In this document: piece after piece, positions 35,495 to 42,231 of the stretch
Numbering within the stretch: position 1 is the stretch's first letter
Layout: the number at the start of each line of letters is the position of its first letter
Source of the DNA: JAVBLP01 sp031553505
GTDB lineage: Bacteria; Elusimicrobiota; Endomicrobiia; Endomicrobiales; Endomicrobiaceae
Direction of reading: 5' to 3'
Assembly (NCBI GenBank): GCA_031553505.1
Contig: JAVBLP010000004.1
Span: 1-64,000 of the forward strand
Length of the DNA stretch: 64,000 bases
The notes under the pieces: generated by a model
Told to the model about the DNA's origin: nothing
The model's input: only the letters and a program-made list of their open reading frames with translations
The model's database searches: none
Translations under genes and position numbers: made by a program

Positions 35495-36778
35495 TTAAAT
35501 TTTTGATAAAGCGTTTTCGATATCGTCAATAATATCCTGCGCGTCTTCAATACCAATCGAAAGCCTTATGTAATCAGGAGTTACGCCGTTTGCAATCTGA
35601 GCTTCTTCCGAAAGCTGCTGGTGTGTTGTTGTTGCGGGATGTGTTGCAAGTGTTCTTGTATCTCCGATATTTGTTAAATGGGAGATCAATTGAAGCGAGT
35701 TTATAAATTTTCTCCCTGCTTCTTTACCGCCTTTTACGCCAAAACCTATCATTGCGCCCGCGCCTTTTGGCAGATATTTTTTAACCCTTTCTTTTTCCGG
35801 GCTGTTTTCAAGTCCGGGATAATTTACCCACGAAACTTTATTGTTTGTTTCAAGGTATTTTGCGACTGCAAGAGCATTGTCGCAGTGCTTCTTCATTCTC
35901 AAATGAAGCGTTTCCATTCCGTTAAGCATCATAAAAGAATTGAACGGGGAAATTGCCGGCCCCATATCGCGCATTAAAGTAGTTCTCGCTTTTGCTATGT
36001 ACGCCATTTTGCCGAAAGCTTTTATAAAATCTTTTCCGTGGTAGCTTGGTTCGGGATCGGCAATCAAAGGAAACTTGCCATTGCTCCAGTCAAAATTTCC
36101 GGAATCAACTATTACCCCTCCCATAACATTGCCATGGCCGCCTATATACTTTGTGGCAGAGTGGACAACGATATCAGCGCCGAAATCTATCGGCCTTAAA
36201 ATATAAGGCGCAACAGTATTATCAACTATTAAAGGAAGCCCGTTTTTGTGCGCGACTGCCGCGAGCGCCTCCAGATCGGCAACGTCAAGTTTCGGGTTGC
36301 CTATGGTTTCCGCGTAAACGCATTTTGTTTTACCGGTTATCGCTTTTTGTATAGCGTCAATATCGTTAGATTTCACGAACTTTACGCCTATGCCCATCTT
36401 TTTAAATGTGTTAACAAAAAGACTGTATGTGCCGCCGTAAAGATTGTCGCAGGTAACTATTTCGTCGCCGCATTTGGCGATAAGCATTATTGCAACCATA
36501 ATAGCCGACATTCCGGTCGCGAAAGCCAAAGCGCCAACGCCTCCGTCCATCAAAGCCATTCTTCTTTCAAAGATATCAGATGTAGGATTTTGAAGCCTTG
36601 TATATATATTGCCGGGCTCATTTAATTCAAATAATGAAGCCGCGTAATCCGTGCTTTTAAACTGGTATGCGGTAGTAAGATGCAAAGGGACGGCTCTTGA
36701 GCCGGTTATGGGTTCCGGTTCTGCCGCGCCGTGTATTAAAATGCTTTCAGGCCTTAATTTTTCATCAACTTTTGACAT
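35495..36778 (-). CDS. metY: O-acetylhomoserine sulfhydrylase, second copy
   Basis: A 427-residue paralogue of the 26165-27454 enzyme with the same motif order: ESILIHGAAEPEPITGS, the YTRLQNPTSDIFERR stretch, VHSATKYIGGHG with the PLP lysine, HPATTTHQQLS and ANGVTPDYIRLS. It should make homocysteine (or methionine with methanethiol) from O-acetylhomoserine. Differences in the substrate-side loops (AYQFKSTDYAASL in place of SYKFNDTEHAKNL) may give a different thiol preference. AAAGGAG precedes the ATG. It stands alone, with a strong terminator behind it. Confidence 0.92.
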   Translation of the reverse strand: MSKVDEKLRPESILIHGAAEPEPITGSRAVPLHLTTAYQFKSTDYAASLFELNEPGNIYTRLQNPTSDIFERRMALMDGGVGALAFATGMSAIMVAIMLIAKCGDEIVTCDNLYGGTYSLFVNTFKKMGIGVKFVKSNDIDAIQKAITGKTKCVYAETIGNPKLDVADLEALAAVAHKNGLPLIVDNTVAPYILRPIDFGADIVVHSATKYIGGHGNVMGGVIVDSGNFDWSNGKFPLIADPEPSYHGKDFIKAFGKMAYIAKARTTLMRDMGPAISPFNSFMMLNGMETLHLRMKKHCDNALAVAKYLETNNKVSWVNYPGLENSPEKERVKKYLPKGAGAMIGFGVKGGKEAGRKFINSLQLISHLTNIGDTRTLATHPATTTHQQLSEEAQIANGVTPDYIRLSIGIEDAQDIIDDIENALSKI

Positions 36779-36828
36779 AATTTGCTCCTTTTTACCGCAG
36801 AGTGAAGATCTGATAGCGAGGAGCGAGT

Positions 36829-36935
36829 GTTGTCATTTTTGCGGCGCTATGTCGCGCGCAGAATCCACAGACTCATTATTTCTAGACCCAGCAACTACAG
36901 GACCTTGTCCTTTGTGCAGGGTGACACCCCTGGCG
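36829..36935 (+). repeat. Degenerate REP-like repeats
   Basis: The gene-free stretch 36779-37314 begins with short imperfect palindromes (GCGGCGCTATGTCGCGCGC, and CAGCAACTACAGGACCTTG followed by GTGCAGGGTGACA). They resemble the REP-like families elsewhere in the window but are more eroded. Confidence 0.4.
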
Positions 36936-37024
36936 TCATCTTTACTTTCCACTCTTAACTTTATTTTTAAATGTCTAATATAAGACCCTTCGACTCCGAA
37001 ACAAAACTCCTCCTCTCAAGGTGA

Positions 37025-37275
37025 CAAAACGCGGCTGATTTGTCATTATGCCGCCCTTTTTGCGGCTTATGAGAGAAAAAATATTTGTATTTGCTTAACA
37101 CAGTTGCGCTGTCTGAAGCGAAACACCTTTAAAAGTCTTTATTAGTGTTTCGCAAGTTCGCAAACTGACAAATATTTTTGAACGATTGCAAACCGGCGGC
37201 TCTTTTGCCAACTTTTTAAAAAGTTGGGCGGGTTTAAGGGTATGCAATAACCTTTTATTATCTGCCGCGAGCCAG
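37025..37275 (-). repeat. Structured 3' element, copy C (after ldh)
   Basis: Read in the ldh direction, it starts about 45 bases after the ldh stop. It contains GGTTATTGCATACCCTTAAACCC, a CCAACTTTTT/AAAAAGTTGG hairpin (37218-37237), CAAAAGAGCCGCCGG and a CGAACTTGCGAAAC block. It ends with the GCCGC-AAAAAGG-GCGGC hairpin (37049-37065). The order of blocks matches copies A and B, but the sequence has diverged. A short open frame across it is not a credible gene. Confidence 0.5.
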
Positions 37276-37314
37276 CGCATAACGCAGTATAAACACAAAA
37301 GTCAAGCTCTTTAA

Positions 37315-38271
37315 TTAAAAACCGCTTTCTTTAATGACCTTTCTCACCTGCGCCGCGGAATTTTTAAACGCAGCAAGCTCTTTATCATCAAAATCAACTT
37401 CCAAAGTCTGCCTTACTCCGGTTTTATGTACAATCGCGGGAACGCTTAAATATAATCCGCTTTCGCCTTTGTAGTTTTCGAGGAGCGAAGAGACCGGCAG
37501 AACGGAGTTTTCATCTTTTAGTATGGCTTTAGATATTTTTGTCAGCGCAAGCCCGATTCCGTAAGAAGTTTCGCCTTTTTTATCGATAATTTCATAAGCA
37601 GAGTCCCTCACGTCTTCAAATATTTTATTAAGCATCTCTTTCTGGTCCTGTCCGCACTTTTCTTTGCAGGTGGCGCAGTAATCTTTAAACAGAACTCCGC
37701 CTATCATCGCTGTGCTCCACATAGGAAATTCGGTATCGCCGTGTTCGCCGAAAATCGAAGCGTGTATGCTTCTCGAATCCACATTACAGTGCCTGCCTAT
37801 GAGATACCTGAAACGCGCGGAGTCCAAAACCGTGCCGGAGCCGACTACTTCATTTGAAGGTTTTCCTGAAATTTTATACGTAATATATGACAAAATATCT
37901 ACAGGATTTGCCGCGACAAGTATTATCGCTTTAGGAGAGTATTTTACAATCTGCGGAACTATACTTTTTAGTATTTCGGCATTGCCTTTGACCAAATCAG
38001 TTCTGGTTTCGCCGGGTTTTTGGCCTCTGCCGGCGGTTATAACTACGAGGTCGGAATCAACGGTATCCGGATAATCGCCCGCGTAAATATTAACGGGGGA
38101 AACGTACGGCGCTCCGTGTGATAAATCCATGGCTTCGCCTTCAGCCTTTTTCCTGTTATAATCCACAAGTACCAGCTCGCGGGTAACGCCTTTAATAATC
38201 ATGGAGTACGCGTAACGCATACCCACATTGCCACAGCCGATGATAGAAACTTTCGGAGATAATTTTTTCAC
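37315..38271 (-). CDS. ldh: L-lactate dehydrogenase
   Basis: A 318-residue NAD-dependent LDH/MDH superfamily enzyme. The Rossmann loop is IIGCGNVGMRYA. The substrate loop reads GQKPGETR, with Gln at the position that selects lactate/pyruvate (LDH residue 102). Catalytic residues are LDSAR (Asp-Arg pair) and the His of GEHGD. The start is placed at the GTG at 38271, which has GGGAGG in the right place and gives the same N-terminus as its neighbour (KKLSxKVSIIGCG); an ATG 27 bases upstream lies before the ribosome site. It would reduce pyruvate to lactate in fermentation. Confidence 0.9.
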   Translation of the reverse strand: MKKLSPKVSIIGCGNVGMRYAYSMIIKGVTRELVLVDYNRKKAEGEAMDLSHGAPYVSPVNIYAGDYPDTVDSDLVVITAGRGQKPGETRTDLVKGNAEILKSIVPQIVKYSPKAIILVAANPVDILSYITYKISGKPSNEVVGSGTVLDSARFRYLIGRHCNVDSRSIHASIFGEHGDTEFPMWSTAMIGGVLFKDYCATCKEKCGQDQKEMLNKIFEDVRDSAYEIIDKKGETSYGIGLALTKISKAILKDENSVLPVSSLLENYKGESGLYLSVPAIVHKTGVRQTLEVDFDDKELAAFKNSAAQVRKVIKESGF

Positions 38272-38332
38272 ATTCCCTCCCTTTGCTGCCAAAAACAATT
38301 TAAGTGATCAGCTAAACGCGCAGTATTTTATG

Positions 38333-38362
38333 ATTATACGAGACTTGCGCGAAGTGTAACAA
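38333..38362 (-). promoter_or_regulatory. Promoter of ldh
   Basis: On the minus strand, TTGTTA (38357-38362), an 18-base spacer and TATAAT (38333-38338), about 60 bases before the GTG start. This suggests ldh can be expressed independently of the upstream paralogue. Confidence 0.6.
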
Positions 38363-38392
38363 AGCACAATCGTAAAAGACAAACGCTTTTAA

Positions 38393-39349
38393 CTAAAATC
38401 CTATTTCTTTTATGACTTTCTTGACTTCCGCCGCGGAATGGTGAAACGCTTTCATTTCTTCGTCATTAAAGCTTATTTTTAAAACTTTTTTAACGCCTTT
38501 TTTGTTGATAATCGCAGGAACGCTCAAATAAACATCGTTTACGCCGTGGTAATCTTCCAAAAGAACGGAAACTGACAAAACGGAGTTTTCATCTTTCAAA
38601 ACCGCTTTGGCTATTCTTGACATAGACAAGCCTATGCCTGACGAAGTTTCGCCTTTTCTTTTAATGATTTCTTTGCCTCTGTCCTTAACTTCCTGGAAAA
38701 TATTGTTAAGTTTCGCTTTATAATCTATTTTTGACGGGTTATCCAGCGCGCCAAAAGCGTCTTTTAAGGGCACTCCGCCGATAGTCGCCACGCTCCACGC
38801 CGGGAAAGCCGTATCGCCGTGTTCGCCGAAAATCGGCGCGTATATGCTTCTCATATTTACGTCAAACGGAGCCTGCAAAAGGTTTATAAGCCTCGCGGTG
38901 TCAAGCAGTGTGCCGGATCCGATGATTTCGCTTGAAGGTTTTCCTGAAACTTTATATGTAACGTATGAAAGGATATCAACGGGGTTTGAAACCACCAAAA
39001 TTACCGCATCGGGAGAGTATTTTACTATTTCAGGCACTATTGCTTTTACGATTTCGACGTTGCCTTTAACCAAATCAATTCTTGTCTGCCCGGGCTTTCT
39101 TCCTGCTCCGGCCGTTATAATCACAAGTTCAGAATTTGCCGTATCGCTGTAATCTCCCGCATATATATCAACCGGGGAAAGAAAAGGGCCTCCGTCACAA
39201 AGATCCATGGCTTCGCCTTCAGCTCTCGCGTTGTCATAATCCACAAGAACGATTTCCCTGGCAAGACCTTTTATTGCCATTGAATACGCAAATTTCATCC
39301 CGACCCTGCCGCAACCGATAATCGATACCTTACGCGATAATTTCTCCAT
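38393..39349 (-). CDS. LDH/MDH superfamily enzyme, probably malate-type
   Basis: A 318-residue paralogue of the adjacent ldh product with the same length and motifs (IIGCGRVGMKFA, LLDTAR, FGEHGD). The substrate loop reads GRKPGQTR. The specificity residue that is Gln in lactate dehydrogenases is Arg here, which in this superfamily favours malate/oxaloacetate. I therefore call it probably malate dehydrogenase, but other 2-hydroxyacids remain possible. AGGAG lies 7 bases before the ATG. It is the upstream member of a tandem duplication. Confidence 0.82.
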   Translation of the reverse strand: MEKLSRKVSIIGCGRVGMKFAYSMAIKGLAREIVLVDYDNARAEGEAMDLCDGGPFLSPVDIYAGDYSDTANSELVIITAGAGRKPGQTRIDLVKGNVEIVKAIVPEIVKYSPDAVILVVSNPVDILSYVTYKVSGKPSSEIIGSGTLLDTARLINLLQAPFDVNMRSIYAPIFGEHGDTAFPAWSVATIGGVPLKDAFGALDNPSKIDYKAKLNNIFQEVKDRGKEIIKRKGETSSGIGLSMSRIAKAVLKDENSVLSVSVLLEDYHGVNDVYLSVPAIINKKGVKKVLKISFNDEEMKAFHHSAAEVKKVIKEIGF

Positions 39350-39392
39350 CTGCCAGCTCCTAATATTAATAATATAAATACAAACGTAAAAG

Positions 39393-39401
39393 ATTATACC
39401 A
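39393..39401 (-). promoter_or_regulatory. Extended -10 element upstream of the malate-type dehydrogenase
   Basis: The minus strand reads TGGTATAAT about 44 bases before the ATG, directly after the gdhA terminator. No convincing -35 was found. Confidence 0.4.
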
Positions 39402-39405
39402 TAAA

Positions 39406-39439
39406 AAAACTGCGCTGTATGCTTACACAGCGCAGTTTT
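39406..39439 (-). terminator. Rho-independent terminator of gdhA
   Basis: A perfect 13-bp stem (AAAACTGCGCTGT at 39406-39418 with its complement at 39427-39439) and an 8-base loop. On the minus strand it ends in a run of seven Ts, 15 bases past the gdhA stop. Confidence 0.88.
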
Positions 39440-39453
39440 AATAAATGCTAAAC

Positions 39454-40794
39454 TTATATTACGCCATTTGCTTTCATTACATTTGCCACTTTCATAAATC
39501 CCGCGATATTTGCCCCGTTTACCAAATTGCCGGGAGTGCCGTATTCTTCAGCCGCGGATTTCGCCGAACTATGAATATTTATCATTATTTTGTGGAGTTT
39601 TGCGTCAACTTCGTCAAATGTCCATGCGAGCCTTTGTGAGTTTTGTGACATTTCAAGCCCTGAGGTCGCTACTCCGCCGGCATTTGCGGCTTTGCCGGGG
39701 CCGTAAGCTGTCTTTGCGTCCAAAAATACTTTTACCGCTTCAGGAGTTGAAGGCATATTCGCGCCTTCCGAAACCGCTATGCAGCCGTTTTTAACAAGCG
39801 TTTTTGCGGCTTCGCCGTCAAGCTCGTTTTGAGTGGCGCAGGGAAGGGCAATGTCGCACTTAATTGTCCATATTCCCGCGCAGCCTTCCGTATATTTAGC
39901 GGTTTTTACTTCTTTTACGTATTCTGAAATTCTTGCTCTTTTTACTTCTTTTAAATTTTTAACCACATCAAGCTTTATACCGTCAGGATCATAAACATAT
40001 CCGTTTGAATCCGACATCGCGACGACTTTCGCCCCGAGCTGCGCAGCTTTCTGGTTTGCGTATATCGCCACATTGCCGGAACCGGAAATTACTACCGTTT
40101 TACCTTCAAAACTTGTGTTTTTGTCTTTAAGCATCTCTTCGCAGAAATAAACGCAGCCGTATCCGGTTGCTTCCGTTCTTGCCAAAGAGCCGCCGTACTG
40201 GAGGCCTTTGCCGGTCAGAACGCCGTGCCATATATTTTTGATTCTTTTATACTGACCGAACATAAAACCGATTTCCCTGGCGCCTACGCCGATATCTCCG
40301 GCAGGTACGTCGGTGTCGGCATCTATATGCCTGTAAAGTTCCGTCATGAAGCTCTGGCAGAAACGCATAACTTCATTGTCAGACTTGCCTTTAGGATCAA
40401 AATCGGAGCCGCCTTTGCCTCCGCCCATCATAAGGCCGGTAAGCGAATTTTTAAAAATCTGTTCAAAACCCAAAAATTTGATAACGCTTGTATTCACGGA
40501 AGGATGGAACCTTATTCCGCCTTTATAAGGCCCGAGAGCTGAATTATACTGTACCCTTATGCCTCTGTTTACCTGCACTTTTCCTTTGTCATCAACCCAT
40601 GGAACCCTGAAAATTATCTGCCTTTCAGGCTCAACTATTCTTTCAAGGATTCCTGCATCTTGGAAATCTTTGTTTTTTTCGATTACGGGAGCTAAAGACT
40701 CCAATACTTCAGTTACCGCCTGGTGAAACTCCGCTTCACCGGGATACCTTCTCTTAACGGTTTCCAACACACTGCTTACATACGCGTTTGCCAT
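39454..40794 (-). CDS. gdhA: NADP-type glutamate dehydrogenase
   Basis: A 446-residue hexameric-type glutamate dehydrogenase, which aminates 2-oxoglutarate with ammonia and NAD(P)H. Family motifs are YKGGIRFHPSVN, the MGGGKGGSDFDPKGKSD stretch with catalytic lysines, VPAGDIGVGAREIG, TEATGYGCVYF, the dinucleotide loop VISGSGNVA, and NAGGVATSGLEMSQN near the end. The length and motif variants fit the NADP-dependent assimilatory form. It has a consensus promoter with a leader of about 80 bases that contains a hairpin, and AAGGAG before the ATG. It is transcribed alone. Confidence 0.96.
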   Translation of the reverse strand: MANAYVSSVLETVKRRYPGEAEFHQAVTEVLESLAPVIEKNKDFQDAGILERIVEPERQIIFRVPWVDDKGKVQVNRGIRVQYNSALGPYKGGIRFHPSVNTSVIKFLGFEQIFKNSLTGLMMGGGKGGSDFDPKGKSDNEVMRFCQSFMTELYRHIDADTDVPAGDIGVGAREIGFMFGQYKRIKNIWHGVLTGKGLQYGGSLARTEATGYGCVYFCEEMLKDKNTSFEGKTVVISGSGNVAIYANQKAAQLGAKVVAMSDSNGYVYDPDGIKLDVVKNLKEVKRARISEYVKEVKTAKYTEGCAGIWTIKCDIALPCATQNELDGEAAKTLVKNGCIAVSEGANMPSTPEAVKVFLDAKTAYGPGKAANAGGVATSGLEMSQNSQRLAWTFDEVDAKLHKIMINIHSSAKSAAEEYGTPGNLVNGANIAGFMKVANVMKANGVI

Positions 40795-40818
40795 AAATTT
40801 CTCCTTACACCAAAGATA

Positions 40819-40846
40819 AACCTTTCATTGAAAATTTTGAAAGGTT
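40819..40846 (-). promoter_or_regulatory. Hairpin in the gdhA leader
   Basis: Within the predicted 5' leader, AACCTTTCA and TGAAAGGTT form a 9-bp stem with a 10-base loop about 25 bases before the start codon. Just upstream the minus strand carries a T-rich stretch. It could affect mRNA stability or be a control element; no known riboswitch was recognised. Confidence 0.4.
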
Positions 40847-40883
40847 CAAAAAAAAACTCCGTTTTGTGTAGGGGGTTTTTTCT

Positions 40884-40913
40884 ATTCTATTTAAAAATGC
40901 CTGTTTTTGTCAA
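40884..40913 (-). promoter_or_regulatory. Consensus promoter of gdhA
   Basis: On the minus strand, TTGACA (40908-40913), an 18-base spacer and TAGAAT (40884-40889). The predicted leader is about 80 bases long. Confidence 0.75.
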
Positions 40914-40962
40914 TAAAAAATTTCAAATACCTCAAAAACGGCGCAAAACAGGATAAATTTTA

Positions 40963-40991
40963 TTTATACTAATTCTGATTTTTTGTATAAT
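40963..40991 (+). promoter_or_regulatory. Promoter of the carbonic anhydrase gene
   Basis: TTTATA (40963-40968), a 17-base spacer and a perfect TATAAT (40986-40991). It is divergent from gdhA. The leader is short and contains an AAGGA ribosome site. Confidence 0.55.
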
Positions 40992-41017
40992 TACCCTAAA
41001 CCTCCAAGGATTTAAAG

Positions 41018-41680
41018 ATGAAAAAGCTTCTTAAAAAAAGCCTTAAAAGCCAAAAACGCACCATTGAAGATTTAGCAAAACTCACGCCGAAAGAAGTTCT
41101 CTCTATTTTAAAGAAAGGCAACCAGGATTTTGTTAACGACAACCTTACGATAAGAAATAACACAAAACGGGTGAGGGACGCGGCACTGGGGCAGTATCCT
41201 ATAGCGGCGGTTCTTTCCTGCCTTGATTCGCGCCTGCCGGTTGAAGATATTTTCCACAGGGGAATCGGCGAAATTTTTGTGGCAAGAGTCGCAGGAAACA
41301 TTATAAATGACGATATTTTGGGCAGCCTTGAATATGCCTGTAAAGTATCTACCACAAAACTGCTTTTAGTGCTAGGGCACGAACATTGCGGCGCCGTGCG
41401 CTCCGCGATAGATAATGTATCCATAGGACATATGACAACTCTTTTATCAAAAATCCGGCCGGCGGTTAAACAAATATCTAAAAAGTTTAGCGGCAAAAAA
41501 ATATCAACAAACGCGGCTTTCGTAAAAAACGTAAGCATAGCAAATGTTATGAACTCTTTAACTACTATCCGCTCCCAAAGCCCGATTCTTACGGAGATGG
41601 AACAAAAAGGCGAGATAATTATTATAGGCGGAATGTATAATATGCGCAGGGGCAAAGTGCGTTTTCTAAAAACTGCCTGA
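41018..41680 (+). CDS. Beta-class carbonic anhydrase
   Basis: A 220-residue beta-carbonic anhydrase, which interconverts CO2 and bicarbonate using zinc. The zinc ligands appear as CLDSR (Cys and Asp) and HEHCGAV (His and Cys), with the connecting ARVAGNI and GSLEYACKV motifs. The N-terminus is basic and not a signal peptide, so it is cytoplasmic. AAGGA precedes the ATG. A small cupin gene follows after 12 bases. Confidence 0.93.
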   Translation: MKKLLKKSLKSQKRTIEDLAKLTPKEVLSILKKGNQDFVNDNLTIRNNTKRVRDAALGQYPIAAVLSCLDSRLPVEDIFHRGIGEIFVARVAGNIINDDILGSLEYACKVSTTKLLLVLGHEHCGAVRSAIDNVSIGHMTTLLSKIRPAVKQISKKFSGKKISTNAAFVKNVSIANVMNSLTTIRSQSPILTEMEQKGEIIIIGGMYNMRRGKVRFLKTA

Positions 41681-41692
41681 ATCGGGGCAAAA

Positions 41693-42007
41693 ATGAAAGA
41701 TTTTATAACGCCCGCGAACCACGTAAATTTTTTAGCTAAAAAACTTTTCAAAGAACGCGGCAGGATAATTGACGGCTCAATAGCATATCTTGAAAAAGGC
41801 GGCGGCGGGCCGGTTGAAATGCACGCTCACCTTCATAATCATCTATTTATAGTTGTTTCCGGGCAGGCAAAAATTAAACTTGAGGGCAGCGAAATTATTA
41901 TAAATGAGAATGAATCTTACCTTATTGAAGGCCAAACGCTTCATTCCGTGTGGAATAATCTGGACACAACTACCGTAATTATTGGAATTTCAGTTACTGC
42001 GGAATAA
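41693..42007 (+). CDS. Small cupin domain protein
   Basis: A 104-residue single-domain cupin. The metal-binding histidines are in EMHAHLHNHLF (motif 1), and a further His is in QTLHSVWNN (motif 2). The strand GQAKIKLEGSE lies between them. Such small cupins bind a metal and small molecules; no specific reaction can be assigned. It is probably co-transcribed with carbonic anhydrase. Confidence 0.82.
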   Translation: MKDFITPANHVNFLAKKLFKERGRIIDGSIAYLEKGGGGPVEMHAHLHNHLFIVVSGQAKIKLEGSEIIINENESYLIEGQTLHSVWNNLDTTTVIIGISVTAE

Positions 42008-42008
42008 A

Positions 42009-42155
42009 TTACTTTTTCAACCGCACATGAAGGATAGGAAAAGGCTTCCCTTGCGAATCAAATTCAGATCGGCTAAATATTTTAAAACCCATATGTTCGT
42101 AAAAACCCGCCGCTTGCGGGTTTTGCTCATTTACGTCAACAAACCTTATTTTATG
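42009..42155 (-). pseudogene. C-terminal remnant of a GNAT acetyltransferase
   Basis: Translating the minus strand from about 42155 to a TAA at 42009-42011 gives FVDVNEQNPQAAGFYEHMGF followed by KIFSRSEFDSQGKPFPILH and a short basic end. This is the classic C-terminus of GNAT N-acetyltransferases (VNEQN, AxxFYxxMGF, R-S-E-x-D-x-Q-G). There is no start codon or N-terminal domain: upstream in this frame the sequence becomes unrelated and runs into the 3' end of dnaE. It is therefore a decayed fragment left by deletion. A perfect palindrome at 42102-42124 lies inside it. Confidence 0.75.
42102..42124 (+). terminator. Possible terminator after the cupin gene
   Basis: AAAACCCGC and GCGGGTTTT form a perfect 9-bp stem with a 5-base loop ending in four Ts, about 95 bases after the cupin stop. 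It also encodes the NPQAAGF part of the GNAT remnant, so the match may be chance. Confidence 0.35.
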
Positions 42156-42231
42156 TTTTCGTGGGAGCGTAGCGGGAATACATAAGTTTGCAGCTGACGC
42201 AGTTGCAGCCGGAATTTTGCAACCGCCACCA

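Noticed and set aside
37095..37298. 67-codon open frame after ldh
   Set aside because: It runs across the structured element copy C and has no similarity to a known protein.
38272..38298. ATG start for ldh 27 bases upstream
   Set aside because: The added residues lie ahead of the GGGAGG ribosome site, and the GTG start gives the same N-terminus as the adjacent paralogue.
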